Positions 49,653 through 57,448 of a DNA stretch of 64,000 nt are shown here, one piece after another. Below the pieces are notes generated by a model, which did no database searches, was not told the origin of the DNA, and worked only from the letters and a program-made list of their open reading frames with translations. The translations under genes and the position numbers were made by a program. Numbering within the stretch: the first letter of the stretch is position 1; each line of letters starts with the position of its first letter. The DNA comes from an uncultured Parolsenella sp. (lineage in GTDB: Bacteria; Actinomycetota; Coriobacteriia; Coriobacteriales; Atopobiaceae), in the NCBI RefSeq assembly GCF_934660935.1, contig NZ_CAKUIH010000011.1, forward strand, positions 1 through 64,000. The letters run 5' to 3'.

Positions 49653-50891
49653 TTGTCCATCCTGCCCAAGAACATATCCCGTCGCGGCTTTCTCCGCGGG
49701 GCCGCTGCAACCGCTGCCGGTGCGGCGGCGATTTCGGTGCTCTCGTCCTGCAAGGGTTCCGACACTACCGATGAGAACGATCCTATTGTCGTGGAGTCTG
49801 GGACCGCCACGTACGTTTTGGGGTCTGGTGACATTGAGGGAAAATACCAGGAGGCTAGTGAGGGCGCGGGCACCGCGTCGCTTGCGGAGGCTGGCTCCTG
49901 GAATCTCCCCCTCGGCTGTGTGCTTCGTCCCTCGGAGGGATCATGGAAGCCCTATGTCATGCCGGGCACCTCACCTGCTGCCATGACCTCCGCAGGTGCG
50001 TTCTCGATTGCAAGTGGCGCCAATACGGTGTTCCTGTCAGCGGCGACCGCTGGCGGCAATTACGTCATTTATGACGCGCAGTGCTCGGACTCCGTGTACG
50101 CCTGGATCGAGTTCGACGTCGTCACTCATGACTGGAAGCTCTTCGCGGCCTCCCTTACGGATGGTGGTCTTGGTACCGCCTCGGCCCTTTGGCAGGCGGA
50201 CGCAAACTACGACCCTCCGCTCGTGTGTTGCTCGGGAAAGAGCGTGATCTGGCTCGTCATGCCTTCAACAGGCGGAAGCAACACGTCGGAGCCCTCCTCC
50301 TGCTACGTCTGGCAAGCTGGCGCGAGCTCTGCCGACGAGGTCGTCCGCTCGCAAGGTCGCTTCGGTTGCGCTCCATCGGTCTCCGATGGCAACGTCGTTC
50401 TTGTCCCGCGTGTCCGCGTGAACGAGGGGCGCTATTACGGCATCACCGCCTATTCGCTCGAGAGCAACCTGTCTAACCAGGTGGCGCAGCTTGTCCTGCC
50501 CGCCTCCGTCACGCCGCTCTCGGCCGTCTACATGGGGGGACAGTTCGTCTTCTCCATTGAGAAGAACTATGGCGGTAGCACCGGCCTGCTTGGTTCGATG
50601 GGCACGTATATCGGTTCGGGAGATGGCCCGTTCATCGCACTTCCGCGCGAACCGGTATCCGTGGTCGCGGGCAAGGGTGGCGTCTACCTTGTGAAAGTTC
50701 GCGCCTCGCACCTTATCGTGGATACGAACGCCCAGACGTATGCCACGCTCGTGGCCCCCAACCGATGCCTCGACTTTGGTGATTATCCGGCAAGTATGGG
50801 CACAACTTCGACCTTCGTGACCTTCGCCACCGTCAAGGACGAGGACACCGGTTATCCCAGCTCGGTGAACGTGAGGGCTTGGACCCTGTAG
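49653..50891 (+). CDS. Twin-arginine lipoprotein of unknown function
   Basis: This is a 412-residue exported protein. The N-terminus has the twin-arginine motif SRRGFLRG followed by a hydrophobic stretch and VLSSC, a lipobox-like site near residue 33, so it is probably a Tat-exported lipoprotein. The mature part is beta-rich, with repeated short Gly/Ser strands, and could form a beta-propeller. No domain is recognised. A TTG start at 49653 follows AGGGG. It lies between the TSCPD gene and a two-component system in the same direction. Confidence 0.72.
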   Translation: MSILPKNISRRGFLRGAAATAAGAAAISVLSSCKGSDTTDENDPIVVESGTATYVLGSGDIEGKYQEASEGAGTASLAEAGSWNLPLGCVLRPSEGSWKPYVMPGTSPAAMTSAGAFSIASGANTVFLSAATAGGNYVIYDAQCSDSVYAWIEFDVVTHDWKLFAASLTDGGLGTASALWQADANYDPPLVCCSGKSVIWLVMPSTGGSNTSEPSSCYVWQAGASSADEVVRSQGRFGCAPSVSDGNVVLVPRVRVNEGRYYGITAYSLESNLSNQVAQLVLPASVTPLSAVYMGGQFVFSIEKNYGGSTGLLGSMGTYIGSGDGPFIALPREPVSVVAGKGGVYLVKVRASHLIVDTNAQTYATLVAPNRCLDFGDYPASMGTTSTFVTFATVKDEDTGYPSSVNVRAWTL

Positions 50892-51048
50892 GCTTGGAAG
50901 CACGGCATCCGTTGCTGCCGGTCTGGCTCGCCTACCCGCCTGCCGCCGACTCGATGTGTGCTAAAACCCTCTTGTGGGGTAGACTGAACCCAGGAATGCC
51001 TGGAGCGCCTATGCCTCCAGGGCACCAAACAGCTGATGGGAGGCCTTC

Positions 51049-51768
51049 ATGGCTTCAGATACGAAAAAGATCCTGCTTGTCGAGGATGAGAAGAACATCC
51101 GCGAGGCCGTCGCGGCCTATTTCGAGCGCGAGGGCTATTGGGTCCGCGCCGTGGGCGACGGCCAAACTGCCGTTGAGGAGTTCGAGAAGCACGGTTTTGA
51201 CCTCGTCGTTCTTGACCTCATGCTCCCCAAGCTCTCGGGCGAGCGAGTCTGCCGTGCCATTCGCGACCAGTCTGATGTGCCCATCATCATGGTCACGGCG
51301 AAGGACCAGGTCGAGGACCGCATCATCGGTCTCGAGCTCGGTGCTGATGACTATCTCGTCAAGCCCTTCTCGCCGCGCGAGCTCGTCGCCCGCGTGCGCG
51401 CCCTTCTTCGTCGTGCCCGCACGGAGAACGAGCCCACGGTCGAGGTCCTCGATTACGGTGACCTGGTAATCAACATCTCTGCCCACAAGGTGACCGTCCG
51501 TGGCAAGGAAGTCGACCTCACGGCTTCTGAGTTCAAGCTTCTCGTGACGCTCGCCCGCTATCCGGGCCAGGTCTATAGCCGCATGGAGCTCGTGGAAAAG
51601 GTCCTCGGCTATGATTTCGAGGGCTACGAGCGCACCATCGACTCTCACGTCAAGAACCTTCGCGCCAAGCTCGGCGACGATCCGCGCAACCCTACCTGGC
51701 TCTATACCGTCCACGGCGTGGGTTACCGCTTCGATGCTCCCGAGCCCGCCGCCAAGGACGAGAAATAG
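51049..51768 (+). CDS. OmpR-family response regulator
   Basis: This is a 239-residue transcription regulator with a receiver domain and winged-helix output. The receiver has acidic residues in LVEDEKN, the phospho-acceptor Asp in LVVLDLMLPKLSG (about residue 57) and Lys in DDYLVKPFS (about 106). The C-terminal domain has LTASEFKLLVTLARYPGQVYSR and a GYRFD ending. GGGAGG precedes the ATG. It is followed ten bases on by a sensor kinase, its likely partner. Target genes are unknown. Confidence 0.92.
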   Translation: MASDTKKILLVEDEKNIREAVAAYFEREGYWVRAVGDGQTAVEEFEKHGFDLVVLDLMLPKLSGERVCRAIRDQSDVPIIMVTAKDQVEDRIIGLELGADDYLVKPFSPRELVARVRALLRRARTENEPTVEVLDYGDLVINISAHKVTVRGKEVDLTASEFKLLVTLARYPGQVYSRMELVEKVLGYDFEGYERTIDSHVKNLRAKLGDDPRNPTWLYTVHGVGYRFDAPEPAAKDEK

Positions 51769-51778
51769 CCGGTAAGCA

Positions 51779-53419
51779 GTGGTTCCCGCCAAGTTCGTCA
51801 TAGGCAAGCGCATCCGTCAGGATGCGTCTCGCGAGGATGATATCCCCGAATCCCTGCGCACGAGCGATTCCGCTCGTGCGTCGTGGAAGACGCTGTCGAA
51901 TCGCAAGTCGCGGCACATGTCATATCGAGCGCGTATGACGCTCATGTTTGCGAGTATTGCGGCCATGACGGCCGTGATACTCGTCGCCGTTCTCGGCGTG
52001 AATTGGGAAGCCCAGTTCATGCACTACACGCGCTCAAACATGGATCGCTATGCCGCCGTCATCGCCGATGGCCTTGCTGAGGACTACGATTCCGCGACCG
52101 GTCTTTCTGGCAGCGCGGTCGATCGCATTGTGCAGGCGTCGTCCATTTCAAGCGAAATCGGCGTGCAGGTCCTCGATGCTGATGGCAAAGTTGTCTATGA
52201 CGATACCTGGGCGGGCAGTAGTTACGAGACGGCGGTAACACCTGATGCCACCGCTGACGCTGCTGGCTCTGTTGAGGAAGAGGCTGCCGCCGTTTCCGCG
52301 CCCGCGCCAGCACGCAGCAATGCCGTTTCGCTTGCGCCCACTGACGCCGAGTCTGTCGTTATGCGTGAGGTAAAGCTCGAGGATGGTTCCGTGATTGGCA
52401 CGGTCCGTCTCTGGGCCTTCGGGTCTGACGCCCTGCTCACCAAGGGTGACGCCGCCTTCCGCACCAACTCCTATAAGGCCGTCGTCACGGCGAGTGTTGT
52501 CGCCGTGATCCTCGCCTGCCTCATGGGCGTCCTTGTATCTCGCAAGCTCGCCAAGCCCGTAAAGTCGATTACGTCGACGGCTGCCCAGATTCGCTCCGGT
52601 GACCTGACCGCCCGCACGGGAATCGTCGGCGATGACGAGATTGGTCAGCTGGGCGAGACCTTCGACGATATGGCGACGACCCTCGAGCGCGATCTTAAGC
52701 TTGAGCATCGCTTAACGAGTGATGTCGCCCACGAGCTGCGTACGCCCCTCATGGCGATGCTCGCCACGGTCGAGGCCATGCAGGACGGCGTCCTTCCGTC
52801 TGATGAGGAGCATCTCGAGACCGTCGCCTCTGAGGTCCGCCGTCTCTCGCGTCTGGTTTCCGCGATGCTTACGCTGTCGCGCATCGAGAATGGCACTACG
52901 CCCTTCAGGCCCGAGCGCACGGAGATGGTCGGCCTCGTTCGCTCCGTGGTCGAGTCTCAAGAGCAGCTCTTCAATGATCGCGGCCTGCGTCTGCGTTTCG
53001 ACGCGAACGCACCTCGCGGCGAGCTCTATTGCGAGTGCGATCGAGACATGATTCGCCAGGCTCTTATCAACCTGATGTCGAACGCGCTGCGTTACACGCC
53101 CGAGAATGGGTGGGTTGTCGTGAACGTTGGGCAGGAGGGTCGAGACCTCAAGATTGCCGTTTCTGACACCGGCATCGGCATCGCCAAGGAGGACCTTGCC
53201 CGCGTCTTCAGCCGCTTCTGGCGCTCGGACGCGAGCCGTGAGCGCGCGAGCGGTGGCCTCGGCGTCGGCCTCTCCGTTACGAAGGAGATCGTCGATCGCC
53301 ATCACGGTTACATCAGCGTCGAGTCTGAGCTTGGCAAGGGTACGACGTTCGTCCTCCATATCCCGCGCGAGCAGGAGCGTGGGCACCAGCAGGACGCCAA
53401 CAAGGGCATGACCGAGTAA
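51779..53419 (+). CDS. Sensor histidine kinase
   Basis: This is a 546-residue membrane kinase paired with the response regulator upstream. Two hydrophobic helices (about residues 55-75 and 230-255) flank an extracytoplasmic sensor region with an Ala/Pro/Ser-rich stretch. A HAMP domain precedes the HisKA helix with the phospho-acceptor His in TSDVAHELRTPL. The ATPase domain has LMSNALRYTPENGW, DTGIGIAKEDL and GGLGVGLSVTKEIVD. The GTG at 51779 is a possible start; an internal ATG cannot be excluded. The signal it senses is unknown. Confidence 0.88.
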   Translation: MVPAKFVIGKRIRQDASREDDIPESLRTSDSARASWKTLSNRKSRHMSYRARMTLMFASIAAMTAVILVAVLGVNWEAQFMHYTRSNMDRYAAVIADGLAEDYDSATGLSGSAVDRIVQASSISSEIGVQVLDADGKVVYDDTWAGSSYETAVTPDATADAAGSVEEEAAAVSAPAPARSNAVSLAPTDAESVVMREVKLEDGSVIGTVRLWAFGSDALLTKGDAAFRTNSYKAVVTASVVAVILACLMGVLVSRKLAKPVKSITSTAAQIRSGDLTARTGIVGDDEIGQLGETFDDMATTLERDLKLEHRLTSDVAHELRTPLMAMLATVEAMQDGVLPSDEEHLETVASEVRRLSRLVSAMLTLSRIENGTTPFRPERTEMVGLVRSVVESQEQLFNDRGLRLRFDANAPRGELYCECDRDMIRQALINLMSNALRYTPENGWVVVNVGQEGRDLKIAVSDTGIGIAKEDLARVFSRFWRSDASRERASGGLGVGLSVTKEIVDRHHGYISVESELGKGTTFVLHIPREQERGHQQDANKGMTE

Positions 53420-53680
53420 ATCGTGCGCGCTGGGCGCCGTGGTTGGCTAGTTCCGTGCGGGTAATCGGGCATGCGGGGCGTTGTGCGGCTCGTTCTATTT
53501 CGCCCTGGCTTGTTGTCGTTGTATGGGTGTCCAGCTTGCCGGTTCGATGCTCGGCCCACGGTTTCCCGCTCCGCGGAACTGCCTATAAGGCCCGCTTTGA
53601 TGTGGCCGCGCACCTGCTATTCCTCTACAATGGATTAGTTTGATAAATGCGGTAACTCTTACGAGAGGAAGCGGTGCTTC

Positions 53681-54577
53681 ATGGCGACCATGGGTATTCG
53701 TCCGGATTCGCAGGGCAAGGTTCGCGACATTTATGATTGCGGGGACTCCCTGCTGATGGTCGCGAGCGACCGTATCAGCGCATATGACTTCATCCTCCCG
53801 GATGAGATTCCCTTCAAGGGCGAGATTCTCACGCGCATCTCCGCTTTCTGGTTCAACAAGTTTGCGGACATCGTGCCCAACCACATCATCTCGATGGATC
53901 CGGCGGACTATCCGGAGGAGTTCGCGCAGTACTCCGATTACCTCCTTGGCCGATCCATGCTCGTGAAGAAGGCCACGACGATTCCCGTCGAGAGCATCGT
54001 CCGCGGTTACCTCACCGGTTCTGGCAAGAAGACCTATGACGAGAACGGCACGGTTTGCGGCATCAAGCTGCCTGAGGGTCTCGTCGAGGCCTCCAAGCTC
54101 CCCGAGCCCATCTTCACCCCCTCGACCAAGGCCGAGATTGGTGACCACGATGAGAACATCTCGTTTGAGCGTTGCGTCGAGATCGTGGGCGAGGATACCG
54201 CCAACAAGCTTCGTGATGCCACGCTTGCCATCTACAACGCCGCCTCCGCGTATGCCGCCACCCGTGGCATCATCATTGCCGACACGAAGTTCGAGTTTGG
54301 CTTCATTGACGGCGAGTTCTCGATTATCGACGAGTGCCTCACGCCCGACTCCAGCCGTTTCTGGCCCGCGGAGGGTTATGAGGCCGGTAAGGTTCAGCCC
54401 AGCTTCGACAAGCAGTACGTCCGTGATTGGCTCCGTGCCAATTGGGATATGACCGGCGAGCCGCCGTACCTGCCTGCCGAGGTTGTCGCCGGTGCCTCCG
54501 AGCGTTACCAGGAGGCCTACGAGATTATCACCGGCGAAAAGTTCGTCCCCATGAAGGAGAGCAATGTCTCAGCGTAG
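53681..54577 (+). CDS. purC: SAICAR synthase
   Basis: This is a 298-residue ATP-dependent enzyme of purine synthesis that joins CAIR and aspartate. Family segments are GKVRDIYDCGDSLLMVASDRISAYD near the start, PIPVESIVRGYLTGS and ADTKFEFG with LTPDSSRFWP. It is of the longer, fungal-like length class. The ATG at 53681 is not preceded by a strong ribosome site. Its 3' end overlaps the next gene by 14 bp. Confidence 0.95.
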   Translation: MATMGIRPDSQGKVRDIYDCGDSLLMVASDRISAYDFILPDEIPFKGEILTRISAFWFNKFADIVPNHIISMDPADYPEEFAQYSDYLLGRSMLVKKATTIPVESIVRGYLTGSGKKTYDENGTVCGIKLPEGLVEASKLPEPIFTPSTKAEIGDHDENISFERCVEIVGEDTANKLRDATLAIYNAASAYAATRGIIIADTKFEFGFIDGEFSIIDECLTPDSSRFWPAEGYEAGKVQPSFDKQYVRDWLRANWDMTGEPPYLPAEVVAGASERYQEAYEIITGEKFVPMKESNVSA

Positions 54578-55196
54578 TCCGTTCAACCAGCGCAACATGT
54601 CCAAGATCGGCACCGGTGCCGCCGACGCCGAGGCCGAGAAGCCCGCTTCTGCTGGCATGGCCCGCAAGTCGCCCAGCTCCGCCAAGCCCGCTCGTGAGGC
54701 TGCCGGTTCCGTGCGCGTCGTGAAGCAGCACAAGAACCTCGATGGCTCCACCTCCACCGTCGGTATGACGAAGGAGGAGAAGAAGGCCCAGCGTAACGCC
54801 GAGCGCGAAGAGGAGCGCTTCGTCGAGGGTCTCGTCGACTCCGTCATGAAGCTCGACCCGCTGTACAGGAAGTATCGTCGCACGTGGTGGATCTTCATGG
54901 CCATCGGCGTCGTGTGCGTCGCCCTCTCGTTCGCCTGCGGCTATATCGACTCGCCCGCTGGTGAGAACATCTTCAAGCTCGGCACTATCGGCGGTATTGC
55001 CTCCGTCGTGTTCCTCTTCCTCGCCTATGCGTTCATCATCACGACGATCGTGTGGGAGTTTAAGATGATTCGTCCGCTCCGCAGGACCGCCGAGCACAAG
55101 ATCTCCAGCATGAGCGACAAGAAGCGTCACGCCCTCATGGAGGAAATCTACGAGGCCGAGGAAAAGCGTCGCGCCGAGAAGAAGTCTGGCAAGTAG
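54564..55196 (+). CDS. Small two-helix membrane protein
   Basis: This is a 210-residue protein. Residues 1-110 are basic and charged, with low-complexity Ala/Lys/Ser-rich parts. Two hydrophobic helices (about 113-131 and 145-168, WWIFMAIGVVCVALSFACG and IASVVFLFLAYAFIITTIV) span the membrane, followed by a basic cytosolic tail with EEIYEAEEKRRAEKKSGK. GGAGAG precedes the ATG, which overlaps purC by 14 bp. No domain was recognised. Confidence 0.75.
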   Translation: MSQRSPFNQRNMSKIGTGAADAEAEKPASAGMARKSPSSAKPAREAAGSVRVVKQHKNLDGSTSTVGMTKEEKKAQRNAEREEERFVEGLVDSVMKLDPLYRKYRRTWWIFMAIGVVCVALSFACGYIDSPAGENIFKLGTIGGIASVVFLFLAYAFIITTIVWEFKMIRPLRRTAEHKISSMSDKKRHALMEEIYEAEEKRRAEKKSGK

Positions 55197-55297
55197 TTTG
55201 TGTTCCTCTTCAGCTCGATAGACCGAAGGGCCCGAGAGCTGTAGAATATTCTCCCGTTCGTATTAGTGCGAGCGCCGCCTATGGCGGGACATAGTCT

Positions 55298-55373
55298 GCC
55301 TTCGTAGCTCAGGGGATAGAGCACCGCTCTCCTAAAGCGGGTGTCGGCCGTTCGAATCGGCCCGGGGGCACCA
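55298..55373 (+). tRNA. tRNA-Arg (anticodon CCT)
   Basis: A 76-base cloverleaf with acceptor GCCTTCG/CGGGGGC (two G-U pairs), anticodon loop CTCCTAA (CCT), T-loop GTTCGAATC and encoded CCA. Confidence 0.93.
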
Positions 55374-55380
55374 GACATTC

Positions 55381-55413
55381 AACAGGCCAGGGGCATCGTG
55401 TCCCTGGCCTGTT
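55381..55413 (+). terminator. Terminator of tRNA-Arg
   Basis: The 12-bp stem AACAGGCCAGGG/CCCTGGCCTGTT begins seven bases past the tRNA. The following T stretch is short (TGCTTACC). Confidence 0.75.
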
Positions 55414-55454
55414 TGCTTACCTTTGCCACGGAGGGGCATCGAGTTGCTTCGCTA

Positions 55455-55495
55455 CAAAGAAAGGCGCCCGGCGTTCGCTTGGAACGCCGGGCGCC
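55455..55495 (-). terminator. Terminator of the pknB operon
   Basis: A 14-bp perfect GC-rich stem (55463-55476 with 55482-55495, five-base loop) is followed on the minus strand by TTTCTTTG. It lies 26 bp past the pknB stop. Confidence 0.88.
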
Positions 55496-55520
55496 GTGCT
55501 ATCGGGCTATGTGGTCGAGC

Positions 55521-57353
55521 CTAGTTGTTGCTCTGGGTCGAATCGGCCGAGCTGTCGGTGCCGGGGGTCTCAGATCCGCCACCGGAGGTGCCAGTGTTTC
55601 CGCCAGCGTTGCCACCGTTCGAAGGCCTCGGGCCCTTCGAGATGATGAGGGTGATCTGGGTATCCTTGCCCTGCTTGCCGGTGGGGCTCTGCGAGATGAC
55701 GCAGCCGGCCTCGACCTCGTCGCTGTACTGGCTGTTGCTCGTGTCGATGTTGGTGAAGCCGGCAGAGTTCAGGTCAGAGATGGCGCTCGACTTGCTCCAG
55801 CCAGCGTGGTTGCCAGCGTCTGCACTGCCCACGCCCGTGGAGATGTGGTAGGTGATGGTGTCACCCTCCTTGGCGTCACTCCCGGCCTGCTGGTCCTGGG
55901 TGGCGACCTTTCCGCTCTCGACAACGGTCGACTCGACGGAGTCGCCTACGGCACCCTTGAGATTGACGGCGGCAAGTGCCTCCTCTGCCTGCGCGGGCGT
56001 CAGGTTCTTAAGGTCAGGAACCTTGACGGTCGCCGCGGGCTCCTTGCCCTTGGAGAAGACAAGCTTGACCTTCGTGCCCTTCTCGCACTGGGTATTGCGA
56101 GCCGGGTCCTGGCTCACGAGCTTGCCTTCCTCGATGTTGTCGTCGTACTGCTCGGACGTGCTCACGATAAACCAACCATCGCCGTACTCGGCGAGCTTCG
56201 CCGTGGCCTCATCCACCGTCATGCCTTCGAGGTTGGGCATTGCCTTCACAGAGGAATTGCCACCAAAGACGCTCATCGCGACACCGGCGATGATGGCGAT
56301 CGCGGCAATGACTCCAATGACGATCGCGGCGACCTTGCCCTTGCTCTTGGGCTTCTCCTCCGGCACCTGCATGCCGGAAAGATTCGTTTGGGCGGTGGAA
56401 ATGCGGCCGGTGGTCGCGGGGGACATTCCAACGGCGGCGCGAGGCATGGCCTGCGTGCGGCCTCCAGCCTGCGGGCGATTCATGGCCTGAGTCGGGCCGG
56501 CGGAGATGAGGGACGTGGCCTCGCCAAGGTTGACGATGCGGCCGGCAAGGTAGTCATTCAGGACGCGACGCAGTTCGTCAGCGGTCTGGAAGCGCTCCGC
56601 GGGGTTCTTGCGCATGCACTTGAGGATGATGCCCTCGAGCGTTGCATCGACGTTGGGATTGACTTGGCTGGGAGGAATGGGCTGCTCGTTGACCTGCTTG
56701 AGAGCAACGGAGATGGCGTCGTCGCCGTCGAAAGGAACTCGTCCCGTCGCGGCTTCATACATGACGATGCCGAGGGAGTAGAGGTCAGAGGTGGGGCCAA
56801 GCTCCTTGCCCTGCGTTTGCTCGGGCGAGACGTAGTGAGCGGTGCCAAGCACGGAATTATCAGCCGTGAGGTGGCTGTTCTTGGCGCGAGCGATGCCGAA
56901 GTCCATCACCTTGATGTTGCCGTTGGGCTGCACCATGATGTTCTGCGGCTTGATGTCACGGTGGATGATGTCGTGCCTGTGGGCCTCGGAGAGGGCCTGG
57001 CAGATCTGCGAGCCAATCTGGGCGACCTTGCGGCAGTCGAGGGCTCCATGGTTGCGGATGCCGGTCTTGAGGTCCGTGCCGCGCAGGTACTCCATGACGA
57101 TGTAGTACGTGTCGCCATCCTTGCCCCAGTCATAGACGCCCACGATGTAGGGGCTCTGGAGTGCCGCGGCAGCCTGAGCCTCCTGCTTGAAGCGCGCAGC
57201 GAAGGACGGATCTGTTGCGTACTGCGGCAGCATCATCTTGATGGCGACGGTGCGACCGAGCACCTGATCGAGACCGCGATAGACGGTCGCCATGCCTCCG
57301 ATGCCAATCCTGTCCTGGACGGCATAGCGTCCGCCGAGTAGCTTGTCTGCCAT
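55521..57353 (-). CDS. pknB: PASTA-domain serine/threonine kinase PknB
   Basis: This is a 610-residue membrane kinase that senses peptidoglycan fragments and regulates growth and division. The kinase domain has the glycine loop GIGGMATV (17-24), Lys in VAIKMM (39), HRDIKPQN (131-138) and a DFG motif. A hydrophobic helix (AAIVIGVIAAIAIIAGVAMS) separates it from three extracellular PASTA repeats and a Gly/Ser/Asn-rich tail. The ATG at 57353 follows GGGAG; an ATG at 57365 is also possible. It closes the envelope operon after the RodA-PbpA fusion gene. Confidence 0.95.
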   Translation of the reverse strand: MADKLLGGRYAVQDRIGIGGMATVYRGLDQVLGRTVAIKMMLPQYATDPSFAARFKQEAQAAAALQSPYIVGVYDWGKDGDTYYIVMEYLRGTDLKTGIRNHGALDCRKVAQIGSQICQALSEAHRHDIIHRDIKPQNIMVQPNGNIKVMDFGIARAKNSHLTADNSVLGTAHYVSPEQTQGKELGPTSDLYSLGIVMYEAATGRVPFDGDDAISVALKQVNEQPIPPSQVNPNVDATLEGIILKCMRKNPAERFQTADELRRVLNDYLAGRIVNLGEATSLISAGPTQAMNRPQAGGRTQAMPRAAVGMSPATTGRISTAQTNLSGMQVPEEKPKSKGKVAAIVIGVIAAIAIIAGVAMSVFGGNSSVKAMPNLEGMTVDEATAKLAEYGDGWFIVSTSEQYDDNIEEGKLVSQDPARNTQCEKGTKVKLVFSKGKEPAATVKVPDLKNLTPAQAEEALAAVNLKGAVGDSVESTVVESGKVATQDQQAGSDAKEGDTITYHISTGVGSADAGNHAGWSKSSAISDLNSAGFTNIDTSNSQYSDEVEAGCVISQSPTGKQGKDTQITLIISKGPRPSNGGNAGGNTGTSGGGSETPGTDSSADSTQSNN

Positions 57354-57448
57354 GTGTGCTCCCATCAAACCTCTGCGCCCGTTGGCGCTCGTATCCATCA
57401 TGCCATCAATGACGCCCGGAGGGCGTACTCGTTAGTGTTAGTCGTCCA

